Notes: generated by a model from the sequence alone, not told the origin. A stretch of DNA of 64,000 nt from an uncultured Clostridia bacterium (GCA_934255545.1 CAKQOE010000001.1:106929-170928), one strand, 5' to 3'. Positions 56,069 through 63,407 are shown, counted from the first letter of the stretch. Made by a program: numbers and translations.

Positions 56069-56117
56069 TTGGTACACCATCACAGGTTCGAACTGTGGAC
56101 ACCCTGATTAAGAGTCA
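56069..56117 (-). repeat. attL: displaced 3' part of tRNA-Lys
   Basis: The 49 bp from the CCA end to the anticodon stem are identical to the intact tRNA genes at 55805-55853 and 63560-63608. Identity stops at base 56117, inside the anticodon stem. Confidence 0.93.
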
Positions 56118-56347
56118 AAGCTAGTACCGTTGATTCTGTCCCGTAATGTGTCTATTCTTGATTCTAACATTTTTATTTCAGTTTTTAATTTTTCGTTTTC
56201 TTTTCCTTGTCTTATACTGTCGGTTATCATAATTACTGTTAGTAGTATAAATAATTCTGATGTTGTGAAATTGTGGAATACTGATATTAATGCAATTCCT
56301 ATTATCATTATTCCGTAAATTATTATGTATGCTATTATTTTTTTCAT
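56108..56347 (-). CDS. Prophage small membrane protein with C-terminal coiled coil
   Basis: This 79-residue protein has two hydrophobic helices (IIAYIIIYGIMIIGIALISV and LFILLTVIMITDSI) and a charged helical tail KENEKLKTEIKMLESRIDTL that looks like a coiled coil. GAGGT lies 9 bases before the ATG. The last codons and stop lie inside the attL core, so its C-terminus is encoded by tRNA sequence. It is transcribed with or after the repressor and may act in superinfection exclusion or lysogeny. That role is inference. Confidence 0.7.
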   Translation of the reverse strand: MKKIIAYIIIYGIMIIGIALISVFHNFTTSELFILLTVIMITDSIRQGKENEKLKTEIKMLESRIDTLRDRINGTSFDS

Positions 56348-56450
56348 AGCTATTTTACCTCAATGTTGAATATTCTCTTTGGTTTCAGTAACGATATTTT
56401 TTATTTTTTAATTATATCATTTTGTTACTTTCTGTTCCATTCTTTTATGA

Positions 56451-56756
56451 TTATAAATTTCCTGCTTTTTTAATATTTGATTCACGTTTGTTGGCGTTCT
56501 CAATTATATTCAAAACGATTTCTTTTTCAGTATCGTTTAAATTATGTAATATATCTTCATTAGTTCTTTTACCTAATATTATCCAATCAGCAGATTCATT
56601 AAACAGTTCACATATTTTTTTAATAGTTTCTATAGATGGTTTTGTTTTTCCTATTTCTATATATTGAACAGCTGAAGGGCTTATTTCTATTTTTTTGGCG
56701 AACTGACTTCGATTTAGATTATTTTTTTCTCTAATTTCTTTTATTCTATTGTTCAT
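56451..56756 (-). CDS. Prophage XRE-family repressor
   Basis: This 101-residue protein has an N-terminal Cro/CI helix-turn-helix (MNNRIKEIREKNNLNRSQFA, then IEISPSAVQYIEIGKTKPSI) and a C-terminal helical dimerisation tail. There is no peptidase domain, so induction would not occur by LexA-like self-cleavage. Two perfect palindromes and further half-sites lie in the A/T-rich region directly upstream. One of them overlaps its own 5' region, so it most likely autoregulates and represses the rightward promoter. Confidence 0.92.
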   Translation of the reverse strand: MNNRIKEIREKNNLNRSQFAKKIEISPSAVQYIEIGKTKPSIETIKKICELFNESADWIILGKRTNEDILHNLNDTEKEIVLNIIENANKRESNIKKAGNL

Positions 56757-56770
56757 TAGTTCGTTCCTTT

Positions 56771-56871
56771 TTTCTATATATAGAAATAAATAACTTTACT
56801 TTTCTATAAACTTAATATATAATTCTATATATAGAAATACTTATTCTATTTACTTAAAATTTTATTTCTAT
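56771..56871. promoter_or_regulatory. Prophage operator array and rightward promoter
   Basis: TTCTAT half-sites occur at 56772, 56802, 56823, 56844 and 56866. The first and third are completed into the palindromes TTTCTATATATAGAAA and TTCTATATATAGAA. A rightward promoter TTTACT-17-TATAAT (56795-56823) has one half-site in the spacer and a palindrome at the start point. The 21-22-bp spacing puts the later sites on one face of the helix. Confidence 0.8.
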
Positions 56872-56958
56872 TAGCTTAATTTTTTATATTATCATGGATT
56901 TACTCGGCTGGCAATTTAACCTTTTTGTTGTACGGCTCAGAGGGAAAGGATTTTAACT

Positions 56959-57210
56959 ATGTATGATGATCATGTTTTTTGTAATGATGCTTTAAATGAA
57001 ATTAAGTTTCATCTTTCTTCTATTTTTCGTGCACAGGAATTTATTGACAGGTTTTCTAAATCTGCTGATATGGCTCATATTTTAAAGCTTTCAAAAGAAT
57101 CAATGGAAATATCTAAATCTTATATTTTGCGTAAATGCAATAGATTTCCTCAGCTGGTTAATTTTCTTCCGGATTGGTTCTTAAATGATATTGATGCTTT
57201 AGCTGCATGA
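56959..57210 (+). CDS. Prophage hypothetical protein (83 aa)
   Basis: This is a soluble, helical protein beginning MYDDHVFCNDALNEIKFHLS, with a C-terminus KCNRFPQLVNFLPDWFLNDI. GGGAAAGGA lies before the ATG. It is the first gene of the rightward operon and abuts the ssDNA-binding-like gene. It could be an early regulatory or replication accessory protein. I recognise no family. Confidence 0.7.
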   Translation: MYDDHVFCNDALNEIKFHLSSIFRAQEFIDRFSKSADMAHILKLSKESMEISKSYILRKCNRFPQLVNFLPDWFLNDIDALAA

Positions 57211-57220
57211 GGTGATTACG

Positions 57221-57511
57221 GTGAATAAGAAAATACTTGTATTATATTGTAATTCGTATAATTTTACTGATGATCGTACTGGTCAGATCAAAGAGGGTGT
57301 TTCTTTCAGGTACATCTTTTCTGATGATCTCGCGCCTGTAGTTAATTCTAATGGATCTAAAGGTTACACGATTCAGAAGGCTTCTTTACCTTTATCGTCT
57401 GCACCGGCGTTTATATCTGTTCCGGGTGTTTATGAGTGTGCAATGGATATTAAAGATAAAGGTGGTCAAGTTACGCTTGTACCCGTAGCTGTTACTTATA
57501 TCGGAGATTAA
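57221..57511 (+). CDS. Probable phage ssDNA-binding protein (gpV-like)
   Basis: This protein of about 96 residues begins (GTG) MNKKILVLYCNSYNFTDDRT. It contains GQIKEGVSFRYIFSDDLAPV and GVYECAMDIKDKGGQVTLVP, a five-stranded pattern consistent with an OB fold. The size, position just after the early gene and before a terminator and coat genes, and abundance-type ribosome binding site (TGAGGTGA, 5-6 bases before GTG 57221) are those of filamentous-phage ssDNA-binding proteins, which coat ssDNA before export. The GTG at 57212 overlaps the binding site and is less likely. The function is inferred. Confidence 0.62.
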   Translation: MNKKILVLYCNSYNFTDDRTGQIKEGVSFRYIFSDDLAPVVNSNGSKGYTIQKASLPLSSAPAFISVPGVYECAMDIKDKGGQVTLVPVAVTYIGD

Positions 57512-57589
57512 CCGATTTAGTATAAATGGCTGTCGATGTTTCGGCACCAACTGGACATTAGGCGGCCTTTAATTTGAACATTTTCATGT

Positions 57590-57616
57590 GCCGGCGAAAG
57601 CCGGCTTTTGTTTTTT
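57590..57616 (+). terminator. Central prophage terminator
   Basis: GCCGGC-GAAA-GCCGGC followed by TTTTGTTTTTT, between the early genes and the structural genes. Filamentous phages typically have such a central terminator. Confidence 0.9.
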
Positions 57617-57643
57617 ATACGCGAGGAAGGAGGAGAGTTAGAC

Positions 57644-59077
57644 ATGAACGCTGTACAGATCATTCATAAGCATATAATGCTGCGTTTTTGTGTGGTTCTC
57701 CTTGCTATTTTTGTAGCGTTTGGTGCTTTTACGTCAACTTGCTTTGCTGATGATCCTCTCGGTCGTCAGATCACTGTTGCTGTTGGTGGAACTATAGGTT
57801 CAGGTTTAGGATCTCTTGCAGGAGGTTCTATTGCTGCTGCTGGCGTTAGTGCTGTAGGCTTACCTGCTGCTGCCCCTGTTGCTTCTAAATTAGGTTCTGG
57901 ACTTGTTGGTTCTGCAGGTGGTGTAGTTGGCGGTCTGTTTGCCGGTAAACTCTATGACTTCCTTACCGGCTACGATGGCGACGTTAATGAAGATAGCTTT
58001 GAAACAGCCTACGATACATGGCTTGCAGATCAGGACGCTATGTCTTCGTATAGTAAAAATGATTATAGTTTTTATATTCTTTCTGTTAATTCTGTTTACG
58101 ATAGTAATACTTCTGGTTATAATTTTTATACTTCTGATTTTATAACGCCATGTTCTGGGATGTGGTCTAATTCTTATGCTACATTGTTTTTTGTTACTTC
58201 TAATGAAACGTATTCTCCTGACTTTAATACTATAATTACTAATTGCCAGCCTTATGCATATCGTGATGCAGGTTATAGATTTACTTTTCGTGTAGATTGG
58301 AATCCTATTCCTATTGATCCTTATATTTGTGCTATGGTTTTGAAAGATGTCGATAATTTTTCTAATTATCATAATTACCGTGTTGGATCAGTTTCTTCAG
58401 GTACATCGGTTGCTTCTGCTTTAATTAATAATATCGGCTCAGGTAGTGTGACTGTAGGCTGTATAGATGCAGCATCACCGGATAAGGCTAATAATTTTTA
58501 TACATTACCGCTTATTGATGAAACTGAAAATAAGTTGATATTACCGGACGGTACTGTTTTTGAATTTACAGACATTTCTTATGATTATGCAACGCGTACT
58601 TATAAAATAAGTTCTGGCGATAAATCATTTAATATTACTTATAACTATGATAATTGCGTTGTTAATAATGGTACTGCCGAAAATATATATTACTACGCTA
58701 CAGTTGACGCAAACACTCCGACTTATGATAAAGATGGAAATCAGATCGGAGGATCAACTACAGATCCGGATAATCCTGATAAACCGTCAGGCGGTGACGA
58801 TGACGACAGCGGTTCTATATGGGATAAAGTCGTTGACGCTATAGCAGGACTTTTTACTGCAATCGGTAAAGTTATTGGCGGATTGCTTGAAAGTGTCATA
58901 AATCTGTTTACTGGTATAGTAGACGGTCTGACCGGATGCCTTGACCTTTTCGGCAGCTTCGGCGAGTTTGTCGCAGGCTTCTATACATGGATGCCGGAAG
59001 AGTGGCGGACTATCTTAGCCGCTGCGTTCACAATATTTATTGGCTTGGCAGTCGTTAAGCTGTTCCGTGGTTCTTAA
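57644..59077 (+). CDS. Phage adsorption/minor coat protein (pIII-like)
   Basis: This protein of about 477 residues has a signal peptide (MLRFCVVLLAIFVAFGAFTS, ending CFA-DD), a Gly/Ala-rich segment (GGTIGSGLGSLAGGSIAAAG), a Tyr/Ser/Asn-rich beta domain of about 250 residues, a low-complexity linker TDPDNPDKPSGGDDDDSGS, and amphipathic helices. A C-terminal transmembrane helix (ILAAAFTIFIGLAVVKLF) has a short basic tail. This is the order of filamentous-phage adsorption proteins: secreted domains, linker and membrane anchor. I chose ATG 57644 because AGGAGGAGA is 9 bases upstream. The receptor is unknown. Confidence 0.75.
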   Translation: MNAVQIIHKHIMLRFCVVLLAIFVAFGAFTSTCFADDPLGRQITVAVGGTIGSGLGSLAGGSIAAAGVSAVGLPAAAPVASKLGSGLVGSAGGVVGGLFAGKLYDFLTGYDGDVNEDSFETAYDTWLADQDAMSSYSKNDYSFYILSVNSVYDSNTSGYNFYTSDFITPCSGMWSNSYATLFFVTSNETYSPDFNTIITNCQPYAYRDAGYRFTFRVDWNPIPIDPYICAMVLKDVDNFSNYHNYRVGSVSSGTSVASALINNIGSGSVTVGCIDAASPDKANNFYTLPLIDETENKLILPDGTVFEFTDISYDYATRTYKISSGDKSFNITYNYDNCVVNNGTAENIYYYATVDANTPTYDKDGNQIGGSTTDPDNPDKPSGGDDDDSGSIWDKVVDAIAGLFTAIGKVIGGLLESVINLFTGIVDGLTGCLDLFGSFGEFVAGFYTWMPEEWRTILAAAFTIFIGLAVVKLFRGS

Positions 59078-59091
59078 TCAGGAGGTGCTGC

Positions 59092-59346
59092 ATGAGTTTA
59101 TATGATCTTATAAAGTCGTTCCTGAGTAACGGTTGGCAGTTTTTCAGTATCAAATACCCCGGAACTGATCTGACTTTTGCTAATATCGCGCTTGGAACGG
59201 TTCTGATCTTACTGTCCATAAGATTTATAAAATTTTGGTTTGGATTTGGTGACGGTTCGCCGTCAGGCGGTTCAGGATATGGCAGCGGTTCAACTGAATC
59301 TCATATCAAACCGCGGTTTCAGTATAAACGTAATGATAAACGATAA
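59092..59346 (+). CDS. Prophage single-helix membrane protein (84 aa)
   Basis: It begins MSLYDLIKSFLSNGWQFFSI. One transmembrane helix (FANIALGTVLILLSIRFIKFW) is followed by a Gly/Ser linker and a basic tail (IKPRFQYKRNDKR). GGAGGTG is before the ATG. The shape and position after the adsorption protein match pVI/minor coat-type proteins, but the assignment is by position only. Confidence 0.68.
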   Translation: MSLYDLIKSFLSNGWQFFSIKYPGTDLTFANIALGTVLILLSIRFIKFWFGFGDGSPSGGSGYGSGSTESHIKPRFQYKRNDKR

Positions 59347-59368
59347 TAACGTATAGGAGTTTTTTATT

Positions 59369-59617
59369 ATGAGAGATCTCATTGTACAACTTTTCGGTGA
59401 GTACGTTTTGCCAACGTATAATTATAGCTGTACTGTATCAGCTCCCGACCCCGTGACCGGAGCAATGACCGATACAGTTACAAATTATACCGGTTTAGTT
59501 CCCGGCGGTCTTGCCGGTGTGGATTGGACTTATATAGTCGGCATACTGTTCTTTGCCATCCTGCTTAATGGCTTGATGCGCTGCATCGCGTCATTGATAA
59601 GCTGGAAGATCCATTAA
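59369..59617 (+). CDS. Prophage membrane protein (82 aa)
   Basis: It begins MRDLIVQLFGEYVLPTYNYS, has a polar, Thr-rich stretch (DPVTGAMTDTVTNYTGLVPG) and ends with one hydrophobic helix (YIVGILFFAILLNGLMRCI) plus a short basic tail. AGGAG precedes the ATG. Probably a minor virion or assembly protein. Confidence 0.66.
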   Translation: MRDLIVQLFGEYVLPTYNYSCTVSAPDPVTGAMTDTVTNYTGLVPGGLAGVDWTYIVGILFFAILLNGLMRCIASLISWKIH

Positions 59618-59650
59618 TGCTTTTTCCCTGGCTTCCTGGAGGTGATTTAT

Positions 59651-59827
59651 ATGGATGCAACCGTTGCAATCTCAATGCAAGATGCATTTGTCGCAATGTT
59701 TAACTTTATGCTTAGCGCGTTGATAACGCTTGTTACCAGTGAGCCGGGCATTTATTTATTTACATGTATCCTGTCTTTGTTTGTCCTTAAGTTCTTTATA
59801 GAGCTTATGACGATACATAATATTTAA
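59651..59827 (+). CDS. Prophage small membrane protein (58 aa)
   Basis: It begins MDATVAISMQDAFVAMFNFM and has two hydrophobic stretches (MFNFMLSALITLVT and IYLFTCILSLFVLKFFIEL). GGAGGTGA lies 8 bases before ATG 59651; a GTG at 59642 lies inside that site. The role is probably structural. Confidence 0.64.
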   Translation: MDATVAISMQDAFVAMFNFMLSALITLVTSEPGIYLFTCILSLFVLKFFIELMTIHNI

Positions 59828-59847
59828 CTTTGAAAGGAGATGAAGCT

Positions 59848-60012
59848 ATGACTGAGTTACTCGCAACGATAACCAGTGTGTTTACCAGCATAATCGGTAT
59901 GGTAGGTACAACAGCGTCAACGGTCGCAAGTACGCCGCTGCTGCTGATAGGCTGCGTAATTCCTCTCGCAGGTGCTGCGATAGGCTTTTTCAGCCGCTTA
60001 AAGAATCTTTAA
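59848..60012 (+). CDS. Candidate major coat protein, copy 1 (54 aa)
   Basis: It begins MTELLATITSVFTSIIGMVG, followed by a Thr/Ala/Ser-rich section, the hydrophobic LLLIGCVIPLAGAAIGFF and the basic end SRLKNL. This is the usual order in major coat proteins: amphipathic N-terminus, membrane-spanning core, basic C-terminus facing DNA. No signal peptide is evident. AAAGGAGATG precedes ATG 59848. It is the near twin of the next gene. Confidence 0.72.
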   Translation: MTELLATITSVFTSIIGMVGTTASTVASTPLLLIGCVIPLAGAAIGFFSRLKNL

Positions 60013-60039
60013 TTTTATAACTAATGTGAGGTGATATTA

Positions 60040-60228
60040 ATGGACGAGGCTGTAACTATGACTATGGCGACGCTTTTAACCACTATATCAACAGTATTTA
60101 GCAGCATTATTAAGATGGTCGGAACAGTAGCAACAACAGTTGCTGATAATCCTCTGCTGCTGATAGGCTGTGTAATTCCTCTTGCAGGTTGTGCGATAGG
60201 TTTTTTCAGCCGTTTAAAAAATCTGTAA
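60040..60228 (+). CDS. Candidate major coat protein, copy 2 (62 aa)
   Basis: It begins MDEAVTMTMATLLTTISTVF. The last 27 residues (from PLLLIGCVIPLAG, ending FFSRLKNL) are identical to copy 1 except one Ala-to-Cys change. The N-terminal part diverges but keeps the TT.STVFSSI.KMVGT pattern. GAGGTGA precedes ATG 60040. The pair arose by tandem duplication. Confidence 0.72.
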   Translation: MDEAVTMTMATLLTTISTVFSSIIKMVGTVATTVADNPLLLIGCVIPLAGCAIGFFSRLKNL

Positions 60229-60245
60229 TAGTGATTTGTGAAGAA

Positions 60246-60289
60246 TCCCGGCAGGGTGCCGGAGCATTGCCCGGCACCTGAACGGGATC
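60246..60289 (+). other. Nested hairpin between coat and Zot genes
   Basis: Outer stem ATCCCG/CGGGAT, inner stem GGTGCCGG/CCGGCACC, 8-base loop. There is no T-run, and it ends 12 bp before the zot ATG. It is a candidate packaging signal, RNA-processing site or translational brake. Confidence 0.6.
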
Positions 60290-60301
60290 ACGGTAACGAT
60301 T

Positions 60302-61138
60302 ATGATATATATTCTAATTTTATTGATATGTTATGTTTTATATAAGAAAACACATTTTAAAGATCCTAAGATACTTTCAGTGTATTTTGGTCTGCCAGGA
60401 GCAGGCAAAAGTACGTTCGCTGCGTATCTTGCAGCACAGTGTAACAAAGAGTCTTTACTGGTTCGGATCGCTCGTAAACACTATGATGAAAATAATCTTT
60501 TCAAAAAGATCGTTGATACCGGTAAGCTTGGTTTTGTTAATCTGCGTATGCATACGGATGTTTATTCAAACGTTCCAATACTCGGAGCTTATGAGATCGA
60601 TTCAAGAACAGATGTTGGTTTTAATCAATTCTCTAATGGTAAATTGATCATAGATGAAGCCGGTATTGATTATAATAACCGTTCATATAAGTCCATGCCT
60701 AAAGAAACCATTAAATGGTTTAAATTGCATAGACATTACAAAATGTCTGTAGACGTGTTCAGTCAGTCCTTTGAAGATATGGACGTAACGTTACGCCGCC
60801 TGGCATATCGTTACTATTTGGTAAAGAAGTCACTTATACCAAATGTTATATGTATCCGCCGTATCCGCCGCCGGATCGGTATCAATCAGGATACACATCA
60901 AATAGAGGATCAGTACGAATTTGTAATGTTCGGCACGAAAAGGATATACGCTCCCAGCTACTATAAGTATTTTGACAGTTATGACGCTCCGGAACTTAAC
61001 CCGAAGGAATGGCATAAGTATACTGCACAGCAGGTTGATGATTATGAAGATGCAGCCGCTGATGCAGATGATGCGGATCCAGATGAAGTGTTTCTCGGAG
61101 ATATAGAAATCAGTGATCTAAAACAGTTGGTGCATTAA
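60302..61138 (+). CDS. Zot/pI-family phage assembly ATPase
   Basis: This 278-residue P-loop protein has a short N-terminal transmembrane helix (residues 2-14), Walker A GLPGAGKST (30-38), Walker B KLIIDEAG (114-121) with adjacent arginine-rich loops (RIRRRIG), and an acidic C-terminal tail. It belongs to the Zot/gpI family that drives extrusion of filamentous virions. In gpI and CTXphi Zot the membrane helix follows the ATPase domain, whereas here it precedes it. There is no secreted zonulin-like C-terminal toxin part. The Shine-Dalgarno is weak and the start lies 12 bp after a strong hairpin. Confidence 0.9.
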   Translation: MIYILILLICYVLYKKTHFKDPKILSVYFGLPGAGKSTFAAYLAAQCNKESLLVRIARKHYDENNLFKKIVDTGKLGFVNLRMHTDVYSNVPILGAYEIDSRTDVGFNQFSNGKLIIDEAGIDYNNRSYKSMPKETIKWFKLHRHYKMSVDVFSQSFEDMDVTLRRLAYRYYLVKKSLIPNVICIRRIRRRIGINQDTHQIEDQYEFVMFGTKRIYAPSYYKYFDSYDAPELNPKEWHKYTAQQVDDYEDAAADADDADPDEVFLGDIEISDLKQLVH

Positions 61139-61204
61139 ATTTAATAGTTCACATTTTATATAAATGTACTTAAGCAATTACTTAAGCGTAACTATAACTT
61201 TTAT

Positions 61205-61227
61205 GCACCCGCGCGGGTGCTTTTTTA
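61205..61227 (+). terminator. Terminator of the phage structural operon
   Basis: A perfect palindrome GCACCCGCGCGGGTGC followed by TTTTTTATT. Confidence 0.92.
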
Positions 61228-61282
61228 TTGCCTTTTATACAGTATTGCGCATGAGTCCACCTTTCTTCCTCTCATTGCAGCC

Positions 61283-61484
61283 TGCCGTAAACTTGTTTAC
61301 GGTTGGCTTTCCCGGCTTGCCGGGCTAGCCGGATATTATCCGGCGTAGGTGGAGCGCAGCGTAACAGCGGCTGCCCTCAGCCGCACATAACAATTATATA
61401 TACCTTAATATTTTTGGCAGATTCTCGAAATCTGCGGACCCCCGAAGTCTAACAGGGGGGTTCTACCTACAGCATGCCGAATTT
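61283..61484 (+). other. Hairpin-rich intergenic region, probable phage replication origin/packaging region
   Basis: Consecutive hairpins: CCGTAAAC/GTTTACGG (61285), CCCGGC/GCCGGG (61311), GCCGGATA/TATCCGGC (61328), GCGGCTG/CAGCCGC (61367), GCAGATT/AATCTGC (61417), CCCCC/GGGGG (61439) and CCGAA/TTCGG (61475). The region contains no ORF and lies directly before the rolling-circle initiator gene. This is where filamentous phages keep the plus/minus origins and packaging signal. The exact nick site cannot be named. Confidence 0.7.
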
Positions 61485-61515
61485 TTTTCGGTGATAGACA
61501 AAAACGGAGACATTT

Positions 61516-62556
61516 ATGAAAAGAGATAGCAGCAGCAAAGAGCTTACAAACAGGATATTATTTGACTGGCTGAGTTTCACGACGCAGCTTTGGAACCCGA
61601 TGCAGCTTATAGAGTTCCTCGGTTTAGATTCCTGCAGCTGGCAGCAGATCAGCGGACAGCACGGTTATAAAGATCGTTATTATTGCGAGGGCATCAGCAT
61701 ACATTACAACGGTCGCGAGGATATGGGCGTATGGCTTGAAATGTCCGGTAAAGGCTGCCGTTATTATGAGGATTACGGCTGCATGAAGTGGGCCGAGCTT
61801 TTTACATGGCTTCTTTCTGAACCTTCCGACACACACATAACGCGTTTTGATGTTGCCTATGATGATTTTGAGGGTTTGCTTGACATCAATACTATTTATG
61901 ATGCTGTAGACAATTATGATTTTGTGTCCCGTTGGCGTAAATGCCAGCTGTTTAAATCTAAAGATACTGTAACACATGAGGATGCGCTTACAGTACAGAT
62001 GGGTTCGCGCGCTTCTCGCTGTATGCTGCGTATCTATGATAAAAAACAGGAGCAGCAGCTTGATGATGAAGCGATGAAACACTGGGTAAGAATGGAGCTG
62101 CAGCTCCGTGATGATGATGCAGTAGGCTTTATTAGGTCATACAGTACAGGTATATTTGAAATAGGTGACTTGTTTTTAGCGGTTGTTAATAATTATGTTC
62201 GTTTCATAGTTCCATCTGATACTGATTCAAACCGTTGGCGCTGGAAGATGGTCGAATGGTGGGCACAGTTCATAGGAGCAGTTGAACGAATCCGTTTAGT
62301 TACTACTCCGGGAGCAGAGTACACTATTGCAAATCTTGAACACTTTGTTATTGATCAGGCTGGACAGGCTGCTAAGACTTACATAGATATTATGGGTATA
62401 GATGCATACGTAAAATCATTGATGGAACACACATTCCATCATAATCCAAAGTATGACCGGGTGCGAGAGCATGCCGCGCAGCTGCTGCGTGACCTTGAAG
62501 ATCTTGGAGGTGAGGTTAATGTTACTTGCGTCGGCGACAAATCTTTACTTTCGTGA
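61516..62556 (+). CDS. Rolling-circle replication initiator, Rep_trans family (RstA-like)
   Basis: This 346-residue protein has features of the replication-initiation-factor family (Rep_trans, Pfam PF02486, which includes CTXphi RstA and plasmid initiators). It has DWLSFTT at the N-terminus, the ITRFDVAYDDFEG motif (108-120), a CMLRIYDKKQEQ stretch and the WVRMELQLRDDDA motif with alternating charged residues. It would nick the phage origin and start plus-strand synthesis. GGAGA precedes the ATG. It overlaps the integrase gene by 38 bp. Confidence 0.88.
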   Translation: MKRDSSSKELTNRILFDWLSFTTQLWNPMQLIEFLGLDSCSWQQISGQHGYKDRYYCEGISIHYNGREDMGVWLEMSGKGCRYYEDYGCMKWAELFTWLLSEPSDTHITRFDVAYDDFEGLLDINTIYDAVDNYDFVSRWRKCQLFKSKDTVTHEDALTVQMGSRASRCMLRIYDKKQEQQLDDEAMKHWVRMELQLRDDDAVGFIRSYSTGIFEIGDLFLAVVNNYVRFIVPSDTDSNRWRWKMVEWWAQFIGAVERIRLVTTPGAEYTIANLEHFVIDQAGQAAKTYIDIMGIDAYVKSLMEHTFHHNPKYDRVREHAAQLLRDLEDLGGEVNVTCVGDKSLLS

Positions 62557-63406
62557 TTGTTACATACGCGGTCTTTCTATCAAAACAATAAAAGGATATA
62601 AGGATCATTTACGCATTTTCTGCAGCTTTGCCGGTGAAAGTTTTGATCTTGATAGATTCAATTTTGACTTTTATACAGACTATGCGGCGCGGATCCGCGC
62701 GCGTGGAGTATCAGCCGGAACGCTTTCAAGCTATATCCGTTCGCTTAAGATCTTTGTACGTTGGTGTATAAAACGTGGTTTTGTAAACAACTTTGACATT
62801 GACAGTATAGTTGTACCTAAGATGCCTAAAAAGAAGGTGCATATATATAGTGATGATGAGATAGTTATGATACTTGATTCTTTTGGTTCTGATTGGCTCG
62901 GCAGCCGTGACCGTGCGCTTACTCTGCTTATGCTCGACAGCGGTCTGCGCAGGCTTGAAACTATAGCCGTCCGGCTCAATGATTTTAATGAAAACTCTCT
63001 TGTTGTTCATGGTAAGGGTAACAAAGATAGAGTTGTTCCGATAGGCAGCTCATCAGCTGACGCAATCAGGCAATATGTAAATGATTGTCCGTTTGATATA
63101 AAAGATTACCTGTTTCTTGAGCGGCGCGGTGAACGAATGACGCTTAACGCTGTAAAGCTCATGGCGGCACGGCATGCCCGAAAGCTGCCGTTTGACTTTT
63201 CATGTCATCGCCTACGGCATAACTTCGCGACTAATTATTGTCTTGATGCTTACGATCGCGATGGACATGTTGATATATACAGTCTTATGATGCTTATGGG
63301 GCATGAAGATATATCGACTACACGTAAGTATTTACATTATGCATCCGGTATTTATGCAGCTAAACATCATAGATCACATTTGGATCAGATACTTATGAGG
63401 TGTTAA
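62519..63406 (+). CDS. int: Prophage tyrosine recombinase (integrase)
   Basis: This protein of about 295 residues has an N-terminal SAM-like core-binding domain (TIKGYKDHLRIFCSF, RARGVSAGTLSSYIRSLK) and a catalytic domain. The active residues are Arg144 in SGLRRLE, Lys167 in HGKGNKDR, His230/Arg233 in HRLRHNFAT, His262 in GHEDISTT and nucleophile Tyr271. It is XerC/D-like in size. I chose ATG 62519 because GGAGGTGAGG lies just upstream. It lies next to attR, consistent with integration at tRNA-Lys. Confidence 0.95.
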   Translation: MLLASATNLYFRDCYIRGLSIKTIKGYKDHLRIFCSFAGESFDLDRFNFDFYTDYAARIRARGVSAGTLSSYIRSLKIFVRWCIKRGFVNNFDIDSIVVPKMPKKKVHIYSDDEIVMILDSFGSDWLGSRDRALTLLMLDSGLRRLETIAVRLNDFNENSLVVHGKGNKDRVVPIGSSSADAIRQYVNDCPFDIKDYLFLERRGERMTLNAVKLMAARHARKLPFDFSCHRLRHNFATNYCLDAYDRDGHVDIYSLMMLMGHEDISTTRKYLHYASGIYAAKHHRSHLDQILMRC

Positions 63407-63407
63407 T

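Noticed and set aside
56069..56117. tRNA fragment considered as a decayed tRNA pseudogene
   Set aside because: Its exact identity to the intact tRNA with a sharp end inside the anticodon stem, 7.5 kb from the matching copy beside an integrase, makes it attL.
60302..61138. Zot considered as an enterotoxin
   Set aside because: Only the ATPase part shared by phage assembly proteins is present; the C-terminal toxin segment of Vibrio Zot is absent.
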